Positions 50,759 through 62,719 are shown, numbered from the stretch's first letter. The stretch: DNA of 64,000 nt from Rahnella laticis (GCF_015644585.1 NZ_JADOBI010000010.1:1-64000), one strand, 5' to 3'. Notes: generated from the sequence alone by a model not told the origin. Translations and numbers: made by a program.

Positions 50759-52081
50759 CGGAGGATCTCCGGCGGCCCACTGCGTCTCATCCCACAGACT
50801 GCACAGGCCGTCGAGCAAACCACCGCGCCACCACAGCGCGTCGTGCCCGCCTTCCAGCACGCGGTAATGCACCTGATTGGGGGTCGGTTTCAGCAGCGCC
50901 TCCATCTGATTATTCACGTCATAAATCAGCTTTTCGTTTCTGCCGGCTTCCATAAAGATTTTCAAATGACTGAGTTCCCCCAGCCCTTTTTCAACCTGCG
51001 ACAGGATGCTTTCCGCTTCTTGCTGATCATCACTGGCTTGCTGACGATGGCGGCGCGGCCACCAGAAAGACCCCGACTGACTCAGCACGCAGCCGAAACG
51101 TTCGGGCCAGTGCAAACCGGCGTAAAGCGAAGAAAGGCCCCCAAAACTCTGCCCCGCGACCACCGTTTTTTGCGCGTTATCGCTGTGCGCGGCCAGTTTT
51201 CTTACCTGCGGCAATAACTCGTCCTGCACCGTCAGCCAGAACTCCGGATTACAGGTCAGCTCGCGGCTGCGGGTTTGAATATCAATAACATCGATCAGCA
51301 CGTAGACCGCGTCGGGCAGCGCCCTTTCGCGCGTGAGCTGCGTCAGTGGCTGCCAGACGGGCATCTGTTTCGCCCAAAACTGGCCGTCGAGCAGGATCGC
51401 CAGCGGGCGCGAGGCAGGCTCCTGGCTTTCGCCGGGGGTAAACACCCAGACGTTTCGCATATTCCCCAGACGCGCACTTTTCCAGCGGAATGTTTGTAAC
51501 GCCGCCGGAGCTTGCGGCGCTTTCGGGCCATCAAGATCAAACTTTTCCCAGGCGGGCTGTGGCAACGCTTCCGGCATATGCAGGCCGGACAACGCATGGG
51601 ATTTCGCACCTGGCCACGGCCGATGCGGATTCAGCGGATCGTGCGTCGCGTGGCGGAAGAGGTTTTTCCACCATTCACGCGCGGCCAGCATGCTCTGATA
51701 ATCATCGTTATTTTGCGGAAATTCAGCGCCGGATTCGGTACGTGGGATCAGGCTGTAGCTTCCGCGCCAGTCCGCACGCAATTCGGTCTGCCAGTGCCAG
51801 ACATCCGTTCCGGCCAGCCGCTGCAAACTTTGCGGCGGCGACGACTGATGGTGATCGGTGATGCCGTTGATGTTGATCCAGACACGCCGGGTTTCCGACG
51901 TCGTTTCGTCGCCCTGCGGATCCCGCCAGAAGAACGTCACACGACAAAAGCCCTCGCGCGAAGGTTCCGTCCACGGCGTTCCCCGCGTAGCAATTTCATT
52001 CCACCACGCGGCACTTCCGGCCAGAGGTTCCAACAACATGGCCTGAGCCGCAGGTTTTTGCGGATGCTGATATTTCATCAT
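50747..52081 (-). CDS. fes: Enterochelin (enterobactin) esterase Fes
   Basis: Fes (444 residues) hydrolyses imported ferric enterobactin in the cytoplasm to release iron. An N-terminal domain (SAAWWNEIATRGTPW; VTFFWRDP) is followed by an esterase D-like alpha/beta hydrolase domain with the nucleophile in GQSFGG, SQSGSFWW, and the catalytic histidine in EGGHDALWWR. It is convergent with fepC and divergent from fepA. It probably shares a Fur-controlled region with fepA. Confidence 0.94.
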   Translation of the reverse strand: MMKYQHPQKPAAQAMLLEPLAGSAAWWNEIATRGTPWTEPSREGFCRVTFFWRDPQGDETTSETRRVWININGITDHHQSSPPQSLQRLAGTDVWHWQTELRADWRGSYSLIPRTESGAEFPQNNDDYQSMLAAREWWKNLFRHATHDPLNPHRPWPGAKSHALSGLHMPEALPQPAWEKFDLDGPKAPQAPAALQTFRWKSARLGNMRNVWVFTPGESQEPASRPLAILLDGQFWAKQMPVWQPLTQLTRERALPDAVYVLIDVIDIQTRSRELTCNPEFWLTVQDELLPQVRKLAAHSDNAQKTVVAGQSFGGLSSLYAGLHWPERFGCVLSQSGSFWWPRRHRQQASDDQQEAESILSQVEKGLGELSHLKIFMEAGRNEKLIYDVNNQMEALLKPTPNQVHYRVLEGGHDALWWRGGLLDGLCSLWDETQWAAGDPPSDG

Positions 52082-52175
52082 TTTTTACGCTTTACAGCCT
52101 TCTGGCAGACAAGAAAAAACATTCCCGGTATGGCGCTTTACACTTTCCCTACAAATTAGGAATGGGAATCTAATT

Positions 52176-52194
52176 GATAATTGTTTTTATTTGC
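52176..52194. promoter_or_regulatory. Putative Fur box between fes and fepA
   Basis: The 19 bases match the Fur consensus at 12 positions, inside an AT-rich stretch between the divergent fes and fepA starts. The match is modest, but Fur control of this pair is the rule in enterobacteria. Confidence 0.45.
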
Positions 52195-52311
52195 AATAGT
52201 GTGTTACCGCCCGTAACGCGGGTCAATAAAAACTACACACACAACAGGCCATCCTCCTGTTCAATCTCGCTATTTTTCAGGAAAGGATGGAATTTCAGGG
52301 CAGAATCCGAC

Positions 52312-54582
52312 ATGAAAAGCAGGCTACCACACTATTCGCTGGCAACCTTAATCGGGCTGGGATCAGCGCTTACTTTACCCGTCAGCGCAGCAGAAACCTC
52401 CGCAACAACCGCAACAGAAACCGGAACTACGGCCGCAGAAACGCCGAAAAAAACCGAAGACACTCTGGTCGTCACCGCTGCACAGCAAAACCTTCAGGCT
52501 CCGGGTGTTTCCACCATTACGTCTGATGAAATCCAAAAACGTCCACCGGCACGCGACATCAACGAACTGATCCGCACCATGCCCGGCGTAAACCTGACCG
52601 GCAACTCCACCAGCGGCCAGCGCGGCAACAACCGCCAGATTGATATCCGTGGCATGGGCCCGGAAAACACCCTGATCCTGATCGACGGTTTACCGGTGAA
52701 CAGCCGCAACTCCGTGCGTCAGGGCTGGCGCGGCGAGCGTGATACCCGCGGCGATACCAGCTGGGTTCCGCCAGATATGATTGACCGCATCGAAGTGATC
52801 CGCGGCCCGGCGGCGGCGCGTTATGGCAACGGTGCGGCAGGCGGCGTGGTGAATATCATTACCAAAAAAGACACCAGCGAATGGCACGGTTCATGGAATA
52901 CCTACATGAACGCGCCTCAGCATAAAGAAGAAGGCTCAACGAAACGCACCGATTTCAGCCTGTCCGGCCCGCTCAGCGACCAGTTCAGTTTCCGTCTGTT
53001 TGGCGGCTACAGCAAAACGCAGGCTGATTCGCAGTATATCAACGACGGCCATCAGTCCGAACGCACCGGCACCTATGCCGACACCGTTCCGGCCGGTCGC
53101 GAAGGCGTCATCAATAAAAATATCGATGCCATGCTGCACTGGGATTTCGCCCGCATGCAGTCACTGGAGTTTGAGGTGTCCAACAGCCGTCAGGGCAACC
53201 TGTACGCCGGTGACACGCAAAACACCAATACCAGTGCGCTGGTTAAAAGTATGTACGGTAAAGAGACCAACCGTATTTACCGCCAGTCCTACGCCCTGAC
53301 GTACAAAGGCGCATGGGACAACGGTGTTTCCACCACCAACTATGTGCAGTACGAAAAAACCCGTAACTCACGCATGAATGAAGGTCTGGCGGGCGGCACC
53401 GAAGGGATTTTCTCTGACGACAGCTTCAACACCATCGCGCTGGGCGACATTCTTGCGCACAGCGAAGTCAGCATTCCGTTTGATTTAGGCGTGCCGCAAA
53501 CCGCCACGTTAGGCACTGAATGGAACCAGCAGAAGATGAAAGACCCGTCTTCCAACGTTCAGTCTATGCTCGGCGGTGCCATTGACGGTATCGACAGCAC
53601 CGGCCGCAGCCCGTATTCGCAGGCGGAAATCTTCTCGCTGTTTGCGGAAGACAACATCGAACTGACCGACAGCACAATGCTGGTTCCGGGCCTGCGTTTC
53701 GATCATCATTCTATTGTCGGCAATAACTGGAGCCCTTCCCTGAACCTGTCTCAGGAACTGGGCGATGATTTCACGCTGAAAATGGGGATCGCGCGTGCCT
53801 ACAAAGCGCCAAGCCTGTATCAGACCAACCCGAACTATGTGCTTTACAGTAAAGGCCAGGGTTGTGCAGCCAGCGGCGGTGGCTGTTATCTGGTGGGGAA
53901 TAAAGATCTCGACGCAGAAACCAGCATCAACAAAGAGATCGGACTTGAGTTCCACCGCAACGGCTATCAGGCGGGCGTAACGTATTTCCGTAATGACTAC
54001 CGCAACAAAATTGAAGCGGGCTATCTGCCAACCGGCACATCAACGACGGGCACCACTGACGTTTATAAATGGCAAAATGTTCCTAAAGCCGTCGTTCAGG
54101 GGCTGGAAGGGACGTTGAATATTCCGGTCACCAGCACCATTTCCTGGAATAACAACGGGACTTACATGATTGAAAGTAAAAACAAAGAGACCGGCGATTA
54201 TCTGTCGATCATCCCTGAATTTACGATCAACTCCACGCTGAGCTGGCAGGCAACGGAAGATTTCTCCGTGCAGTCCACCCTGACCTGGTATGGCCGTCAG
54301 AAGCCGAAAAAATACAACTACAAGGGTGAAGCCGTAACCGGAAGTGAGAAGAATGAAGTCAGCCCGTATTCAGTGGTTGGCCTGAGTGGCACCTACGTGG
54401 CGACTAAAAATGTCAGCGTAACCGCCGGTATTGATAACGTGTTCGACAAGCGTCAGTTCCGCGCGGGCAATGCCCAGACCGTGGGTAACGCCACCACCAA
54501 CGCCTACATGTACGGCGCGGGTGCAGCAACCTACAACGAACCGGGCCGGACTTTCTACATGAGCCTGAACACGCACTTCTAA
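52312..54582 (+). CDS. fepA: TonB-dependent ferric enterobactin receptor FepA
   Basis: This is a 756-residue outer-membrane receptor of the FepA/PfeA group. A signal peptide ends near residue 26; the TonB box is DTLVVTA (residues 50-56); the plug domain holds PGVNLTGNS, RQIDIRGMGPENTLILIDG and IEVIRGPAAARYGNGAAGGVVNI; a 22-strand barrel ends in the terminal phenylalanine of LNTHF. The loop pair GCAASGGGCY matches the disulphide loop of FepA. ATG 52312 starts the signal peptide; the frame is open to 52174. Uptake needs TonB-ExbBD. Confidence 0.95.
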   Translation: MKSRLPHYSLATLIGLGSALTLPVSAAETSATTATETGTTAAETPKKTEDTLVVTAAQQNLQAPGVSTITSDEIQKRPPARDINELIRTMPGVNLTGNSTSGQRGNNRQIDIRGMGPENTLILIDGLPVNSRNSVRQGWRGERDTRGDTSWVPPDMIDRIEVIRGPAAARYGNGAAGGVVNIITKKDTSEWHGSWNTYMNAPQHKEEGSTKRTDFSLSGPLSDQFSFRLFGGYSKTQADSQYINDGHQSERTGTYADTVPAGREGVINKNIDAMLHWDFARMQSLEFEVSNSRQGNLYAGDTQNTNTSALVKSMYGKETNRIYRQSYALTYKGAWDNGVSTTNYVQYEKTRNSRMNEGLAGGTEGIFSDDSFNTIALGDILAHSEVSIPFDLGVPQTATLGTEWNQQKMKDPSSNVQSMLGGAIDGIDSTGRSPYSQAEIFSLFAEDNIELTDSTMLVPGLRFDHHSIVGNNWSPSLNLSQELGDDFTLKMGIARAYKAPSLYQTNPNYVLYSKGQGCAASGGGCYLVGNKDLDAETSINKEIGLEFHRNGYQAGVTYFRNDYRNKIEAGYLPTGTSTTGTTDVYKWQNVPKAVVQGLEGTLNIPVTSTISWNNNGTYMIESKNKETGDYLSIIPEFTINSTLSWQATEDFSVQSTLTWYGRQKPKKYNYKGEAVTGSEKNEVSPYSVVGLSGTYVATKNVSVTAGIDNVFDKRQFRAGNAQTVGNATTNAYMYGAGAATYNEPGRTFYMSLNTHF

Positions 54583-54599
54583 GCTCAGCCTCTGACCTG

Positions 54600-54630
54600 T
54601 AAAAAAGCCACCTGCAAAGGTGGCTATATT
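54600..54630. terminator. Terminator between fepA and gdhA
   Basis: AGCCACC-TGCAAA-GGTGGCT forms the stem. On the minus strand it is followed by TTTTTT and so ends gdhA; on the plus strand the T-run is poor. Confidence 0.75.
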
Positions 54631-54652
54631 ATTTCTGCAACGGACATTCAGG

Positions 54653-56053
<1,401 letters not shown>

Positions 56054-56146
56054 TTACTGCTTATTTTTTGACTATGCATCGACTTACGAACGGACATCAA
56101 GCAATTTCTCGCCCTTTATGCTCAGTGAAAAACAGCAAAAATCCCC

Positions 56147-56632
56147 TCAGGATTTACGGCCTTCCAGTTTGAGCAGCAGCGCTTTATTGTCCAGCCCGCC
56201 AGCAAAACCGGTGAGTTTTCCGGACGCACCAATCACGCGATGGCACGGCGCGACAATGGAAATCGGGTTGCGGCCATTGGCGGCCCCCACGGCGCGGACG
56301 GCTTTCGGGCGACCAATTCGTCGGGCGATATCGCCGTAGCTACGCGTTTCACCAAACGGAATTTCCAGCAGCGCCGCCCAGACTTCTTTCTGAAACTCGG
56401 TGCCGGTGAAATCAAGATCCAGCTCAAAGCGCGTGCGCTTGCCCGCAAAATATTCATTCAGCTGTTGTTCGGTTTTTAGCAAAATGGGAAACGTCGGGTC
56501 TTCCATCATTTCGCCCAGTTTCACCCGGCCATCGATTTCGCATTCCCACAAAATAGCCGTCAGCTTGTCGCCTTTTGCCGCCAGTGTGAGTAATCCGACC
56601 GGTGATTCTACCCGCTTAAATCTGTATTCCAT
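56147..56632 (-). CDS. ogt: Methylated-DNA--protein-cysteine methyltransferase Ogt
   Basis: Ogt (161 residues) repairs O6-alkylguanine and O4-alkylthymine by transferring the alkyl group to its own cysteine, C130 in APCHRVIG. The DNA-binding helix (SYGDIARRIGRPKAVRAVGAANGRNP) and the RFELDL N-terminal domain are present. ATG 56632 follows GAGGAAAGCACAA and starts with the usual MEYRFKRVESPVG; the frame to 56701 is an extension without support. It lacks the AdaA regulatory domain. Confidence 0.94.
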   Translation of the reverse strand: MEYRFKRVESPVGLLTLAAKGDKLTAILWECEIDGRVKLGEMMEDPTFPILLKTEQQLNEYFAGKRTRFELDLDFTGTEFQKEVWAALLEIPFGETRSYGDIARRIGRPKAVRAVGAANGRNPISIVAPCHRVIGASGKLTGFAGGLDNKALLLKLEGRKS

Positions 56633-56737
56633 TTGTGCTTTCCTCAGCCTGTTATGCGCTGACCACTTTACCGGAAAGGCGCGAAACAGACCAAGAGGCA
56701 AAACAGGGATTTGCGGGATGTCTTCCAGAGAATCTTC

Positions 56738-56775
56738 GAAAAATGAAAGCGTTACATTGTTGAATGTAACGCTTC
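56738..56775 (-). terminator. Terminator after the acid phosphatase gene
   Basis: On the minus strand AAGCGTTACATT-CAAC-AATGTAACGCTT is followed by TCATTTTTC, 33 bases after the phosphatase stop. Confidence 0.75.
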
Positions 56776-56807
56776 AGGGGTAGATATATTGCAGGGGAGA
56801 AAAGCGG

Positions 56808-57506
56808 TTATTTCAGGCCCATCTGTGCGCGCAGCTCGGCTTTTGCGGCGTCAAATTCAGCCTTGAATTCAGGCTCTTCAGAAATTCTCTGCGCAATCAG
56901 CGCGGCACCGGTACGGCTCATCACGGTATCAGAACGGTAATGGAAACCGGCCACCAGGCGATTTTCAGCATAACCGGCGGCGCGGGTGAACAGCGCATTA
57001 CGTTTTTCCGGCACCATTTCGCCCAGCACGGTCGCCATCAGGTAACCGATGGTGGAGTGCCCGGAAGGCCATGAACCGGATTTGGATTTTTTCAGCAGCG
57101 GATGAATCTGCTCATCCAGCATGTACGGGCGCGGGCGGTTAAATGCTTTCTTGGCGTGATCGTCCACCACGTCTTCCGTCGCGACCACGCGGTCAAACAG
57201 CGCGGCAGTTTTCGGCAATTTTTCAGCTGTAAAATCCGGGCCCATCACATCGGCATAACGCCAGACGTTTTCTTCGGCATCGGCAATCGCCGCTTTTTCC
57301 TGTTCCGGCGTACGGGTCGCCTGAATTTCCAGTAATTCTTTCAGCTCGGCTTTGGTCTGAGCGGAATCATCAGCTGGTGGCGCAGGCAAATATTTGGTCA
57401 GATCAAGCTGTTCAGAAGTGATGAACGGCTTCGCTTCGTCAGCGGCCTGAACAACAAACGTCGAACCCAGAGTGAAAAGCAGTAAAGCGACAAGTGACTT
57501 ACGCAC
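56808..57506 (-). CDS. Class A nonspecific acid phosphatase (PhoN type, PAP2 superfamily)
   Basis: A 232-residue periplasmic enzyme with a signal peptide ending near residue 21. PAP2 motifs are in order: KX6RP (K119 to R126-P127), PSGH (147-150) and the third motif, which reads N182-R183 then H189 and D193 rather than the usual SRX5HX3D. Class A phosphatases scavenge phosphate from many organic esters. The start is GTG 57506 with CAGGAG 7 bases upstream. A Pho box promoter stands directly upstream, so it should be induced by phosphate starvation. Confidence 0.9.
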   Translation of the reverse strand: MRKSLVALLLFTLGSTFVVQAADEAKPFITSEQLDLTKYLPAPPADDSAQTKAELKELLEIQATRTPEQEKAAIADAEENVWRYADVMGPDFTAEKLPKTAALFDRVVATEDVVDDHAKKAFNRPRPYMLDEQIHPLLKKSKSGSWPSGHSTIGYLMATVLGEMVPEKRNALFTRAAGYAENRLVAGFHYRSDTVMSRTGAALIAQRISEEPEFKAEFDAAKAELRAQMGLK

Positions 57507-57513
57507 GGTGAAA

Positions 57514-57539
57514 CTCCTGATATTTTTGAATATCAGGAG
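57514..57539 (-). other. Perfect palindrome over the phosphatase ribosome site and start region
   Basis: CTCCTGATATT and AATATCAGGAG form an exact 11-bp inverted repeat with a 4-base loop. On the minus strand the right arm contains the CAGGAG ribosome site. A transcript starting upstream of the palindrome would fold it and hide the site; the predicted PhoB promoter would start inside the first arm. It may instead be a DNA operator. Confidence 0.6.
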
Positions 57540-57571
57540 AATAGAGAAGGAATATGACGGTTAAATGACAA
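57538..57571 (-). promoter_or_regulatory. Pho box promoter of the acid phosphatase gene
   Basis: On the minus strand TTGTCAT-TTAA-CCGTCAT (57571 to 57554) fits the PhoB site of two 7-base repeats CTGTCAT set 11 bases apart, with 6 of 7 matches in each. After exactly 10 bases comes TATTCT (57543 to 57538), a good -10, the same spacing as in E. coli phoA. The box is 48 bases upstream of the GTG. Confidence 0.75.
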
Positions 57572-57573
57572 AT

Positions 57574-58011
57574 TCAGCCCAGCAGGCCGAGTTTTCCGGT
57601 CAGCTTTCTGACGACTTTCTTTTTCCCCGCCAGCGCAATGCCCAGCAGGGCTAAGTTACCGGTTGGCACGATGGCGACCGCTTCACGAAAGGCCGCGTAA
57701 TCCGTGGTTTGCTGCCCTTCTACCGGAAAAATAATGCCGTCCATTTCATCATCATTCAGCACATGCTGATGAAGCTGTGTGAGCTGTTCGCTGTCGGCAA
57801 CCAGCACGCTGATACCAATTGGGATCAGCCCCGGATGCTCGCGGTGATCGGCATCAATCAGCGGCGCACCGACCAGAGACGGATGGCGCTGGCCGAGCGT
57901 CAGCGCCATAACGGCGGCGGCATTGGCGGCGTGTCCGGCGGTCAGTTGCTGATTGATGACGATCACGCAGCGTTCAGGCGAAGAAGAAAGAAGTGTTGCA
58001 GGCGTATTCAT
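57574..58011 (-). CDS. DUF2000 family protein
   Basis: A 145-residue protein resembling the DUF2000 family (peptidyl-tRNA-hydrolase-like fold): CVIVINQQLTAGHAANAAAVMALTLG at the start, PLIDADHREHPG and a hydrophobic segment GNLALLGIALAGKKK near the end. The function is unknown. ATG 58011 follows CGGAG; the longer frame to 58155 runs into the AraC gene. It lies 49 bases downstream of an AraC-type regulator on the same strand, an arrangement that suggests co-expression. Confidence 0.8.
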   Translation of the reverse strand: MNTPATLLSSSPERCVIVINQQLTAGHAANAAAVMALTLGQRHPSLVGAPLIDADHREHPGLIPIGISVLVADSEQLTQLHQHVLNDDEMDGIIFPVEGQQTTDYAAFREAVAIVPTGNLALLGIALAGKKKVVRKLTGKLGLLG

Positions 58012-58060
58012 TATTAGGCTCCGGTCTGGTTGAACCCCGAGCTTAGCCTGCCGGTTTTTT

Positions 58061-58900
58061 TCAATCTGGAAGATTTGTGCACAAGCGCCGGTAATTCGCG
58101 GGCGTGAGCTGATAAGCGCGGCGGAACCAGCGCCCGAGATGGCTCTGATCGGCAAAACCTAAATCTGCGGCAACCGCTGCCGGAGTCCGGCCTGACGCCA
58201 GTCCATCGCGGGCACAGGTGAGTTTTAGCTGAATAAAATACGCATGCGGCGGCAATCCGAATTCCGCTTTAAACGCGCGGCTGACCACAAAACGGCTTTC
58301 GCCGGTGGCGGCGGCCAGCTGTTCCAGGCCCATGTCTTCGTGCAGATGCGCATGCAAATATTCCCGCGCCCGGTGCGCGATACGTGACCACGGCGAGAAT
58401 TGTTGCGGCTGCGGCGGCTGCCAGGTGAGATGCCCGCCCAGCGCGCTCAGCAAACCGTCGAGCGCCGTCTGGCGGACAATGCGCAGCTCTTTGCCATGCA
58501 GCGCCTGAAACGCCAGCGATGTGGCCTGCGCCAGACGCGGGTCATGCGCTAAGGTTTTTTCGAAACTCGGATCACCGGCAGAAGAAAGGGAATCGCGTCG
58601 CGCCGTCAGTTCACCGCTGAGCCATTGCGGGTCAAGATACAACATGTGGTAGGTGAAACCGCCGGGCTGCACGGCGTCACCGTCATGAATTTCGCCCGGT
58701 TCGAGCATAAACACTTTGCCCGGCAGGCTCTGATGTTTCTGACGACGGCAGCTGAACTGCTGCAAACCCTGCTGCGTGACGCCGACTAAATAGCTGTCGT
58801 GCCAGTGCGGATCGTAAGCATGGCCTTCGAAATGGGCGTGGATCGTTTCGATCCCGCTGTCTTTATCTTTCGACAAATCAACCCAGTTTGCAGACGTCAT
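58061..58900 (-). CDS. AraC family transcriptional regulator
   Basis: The 279-residue protein has an N-terminal cupin-like sensor domain (HWHDSYLVGVTQQGLQQFSCRR; MLEPGEIHDG) and a C-terminal AraC DNA-binding domain with two helix-turn-helix motifs (MGLEQLAAATGESRFVVSRAFK and AAVAADLGFADQSHLGRWFRR). The ligand is unknown. Its only same-strand neighbour downstream is the DUF2000 gene, which it may control together with itself. Regulators of this kind next to small exporters or DUF2000 genes are common, but I can name no function. Confidence 0.88.
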   Translation of the reverse strand: MTSANWVDLSKDKDSGIETIHAHFEGHAYDPHWHDSYLVGVTQQGLQQFSCRRQKHQSLPGKVFMLEPGEIHDGDAVQPGGFTYHMLYLDPQWLSGELTARRDSLSSAGDPSFEKTLAHDPRLAQATSLAFQALHGKELRIVRQTALDGLLSALGGHLTWQPPQPQQFSPWSRIAHRAREYLHAHLHEDMGLEQLAAATGESRFVVSRAFKAEFGLPPHAYFIQLKLTCARDGLASGRTPAAVAADLGFADQSHLGRWFRRAYQLTPANYRRLCTNLPD

Positions 58901-58964
58901 AAATACCTCACTGAACGTATTAACAGCAGAGTAACAAATAGGAGATATGAAGAAAACTCGATCG

Positions 58965-59092
58965 GCTCCCTCCCCTGCGAAGGGGAGGGTTGGGGTGGGG
59001 TATAAAGGTCAAAAACTAAAGTTGAAATGCGCTTAAGCAAAAATTTCTTCTGCTAAACCCCCTCCCAACCTCCCCCTTCGCAGGGGGAGGAG
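58965..59092. repeat. REPIN-like pair of inverted GC-rich repeats
   Basis: Left arm (58965-59001) has the hairpin CCCTCCCC-TGCGAA-GGGGAGGG followed by TTGGGGTGGGG. Right arm (59056-59092) carries the same motif in the opposite orientation, with CCTCCCCC-TTCGCA-GGGGGAGG after CCCCCTCCCAA. The arms are separated by 54 bp of AT-rich sequence. Two inverted REP units around a short spacer are the hallmark of REPINs, mobilised by RAYT transposases. Confidence 0.75.
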
Positions 59093-59112
59093 TTAAAAAC
59101 TGTCTGCTTTAT

Positions 59113-59134
59113 CTCCTGCACTTGCAGGGGGGAG
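59113..59134. repeat. Degenerate third copy of the REP-like hairpin
   Basis: CTCCTGCACTTGCAGGGGGGAG can form a hairpin and resembles the arms of the neighbouring REPIN-like pair, with changes in the loop. It lies just after the malM stop and may reduce read-through, although no T-run follows. Confidence 0.45.
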
Positions 59135-59144
59135 CTAAGAAAAC

Positions 59145-60044
59145 TTACCGTTTAACGCTTTCGATAAAGGTTTTACGGGCAGTTTTCGAGCCCAGACGTT
59201 CGGCTTCATCCAGCAGTTTCAGGGCCTTATCAACGTCACCGGCTTTCACGGCTTTCTTAATCGCGTCGTTGAAGTAGCTTTCAGAATCGCTGAGCATCGG
59301 TTCGGCTGGTTTCGCAGGCGTGGCAGCGGGCGCAGCGGCAGGCTGGGTATTGCCGACAACCACCGGCGTTGCCGCCGCCGGTGCGGAAGACGGGAAGATC
59401 TGACCAATCATCACGTTACCGGTTTTCTGCTCGGCGCTGACTTTCAGGCTCAGCGTACCGGTCGGCGTATGACGCGCAATCGGATCCGGGATATCCGGCA
59501 CAGCGTTACCCACGCCTGCCGCAAAGGCTTTCGCCGGGTTGGTCATCTGCGTGGTGCCTGCCAGATCCTGACGTGTGGTGTAAACCAGCAGGTAAATTTG
59601 TTTCTGACCCAGTGCAGGTGTCAGTTTTAGTGTGCCTTCCAGACGATCGCTGGAGACAATGCCCGGCTTCTGGTACGGGAAATAGCTGGAAGGATAAAAC
59701 GCCGCCGGACGCATCTGCTCATCGAGCACTAAGACGTTCGGCACATAAAGTGTTTTGCCGGTGGCAATGCTGGTCAGCGTGATTTCAAGCGAACCGCGAT
59801 CGGCAGGCAGCGCAAACGCGCCCACAGCGCCCTGAATTTCACCCTGATTAATCTGAACGCTGGAGGTTCCGAGCGTCACATCCTGCGTCACTGGCGGAAC
59901 CAGCGGCGTCCATGAAAGGTTGCGTAAGGTCTGGCTGGAAATCGCCGGTGCCGTATTGGCATCATTTTGCGCAGCGTGCCCGACCGCAGGGGCAGCAGCC
60001 ATCAGGCTCAGCGACAGACACAGTGACAGCAGATTTTTTTTCAT
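59145..60044 (-). CDS. malM: Maltose operon periplasmic protein MalM
   Basis: MalM (299 residues) is a periplasmic protein of the maltose regulon; its role is not settled. A signal peptide ends near residue 24 (GHAA). The family pattern LRNLSWTPLVPPVTQ, then KTLYVPNVLVLDEQMRP and SYFPYQKPG is clear, followed by an Ala/Pro linker (about 230-250) and a helical C-terminus (SESYFNDAIKKAVKAGDVDKALKLLDEAERLG). ATG 60044 follows AAGGAAACAATA. It is the last gene of the malK-lamB-malM operon. Confidence 0.94.
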   Translation of the reverse strand: MKKNLLSLCLSLSLMAAAPAVGHAAQNDANTAPAISSQTLRNLSWTPLVPPVTQDVTLGTSSVQINQGEIQGAVGAFALPADRGSLEITLTSIATGKTLYVPNVLVLDEQMRPAAFYPSSYFPYQKPGIVSSDRLEGTLKLTPALGQKQIYLLVYTTRQDLAGTTQMTNPAKAFAAGVGNAVPDIPDPIARHTPTGTLSLKVSAEQKTGNVMIGQIFPSSAPAAATPVVVGNTQPAAAPAATPAKPAEPMLSDSESYFNDAIKKAVKAGDVDKALKLLDEAERLGSKTARKTFIESVKR

Positions 60045-60182
60045 TATTGTTTCCTTTGAAATCACCATGAAGGCTGGCGGTCATCACCGATAATCCGCCA
60101 GCCAGCACATCTTCTTTACTGCGATTTTTTTAAAGCTTTCGTTTATGCAATGAGGAGCCGAACCTCTAAATCATTCGTGTCA

Positions 60183-60276
60183 CAGGAAGGCGGCAAGCCT
60201 CCAAGCCCCCGGGAGCGTAGCCAACTACGTGACCGGGGCGAGGATGCGCAGCCAACGCACCAGTGGCATGAAGGAT
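60183..60276. repeat. Palindromic intergenic element between lamB and malM
   Basis: The core GCCCCCGGGAGCGTAG-CCAA-CTACGTGACCGGGGC (60205-60239) makes a long imperfect hairpin, followed by a second small one, TGCG-CAGCCAA-CGCA. Flanks read GGAAGGCGGCAAGC on the left and AAGGATGACGAGG on the right. The arrangement resembles dispersed intergenic palindromes known from Serratia, Yersinia and relatives. E. coli carries REP elements at the same lamB-malM position. Confidence 0.6.
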
Positions 60277-60284
60277 GACGAGGT

Positions 60285-62719
<2,435 letters not shown>

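Noticed and set aside
58965-59092. CRISPR array or rho-independent terminator pair
   Set aside because: Only two units in inverted, not direct, orientation and no T-runs; a REPIN fits better.
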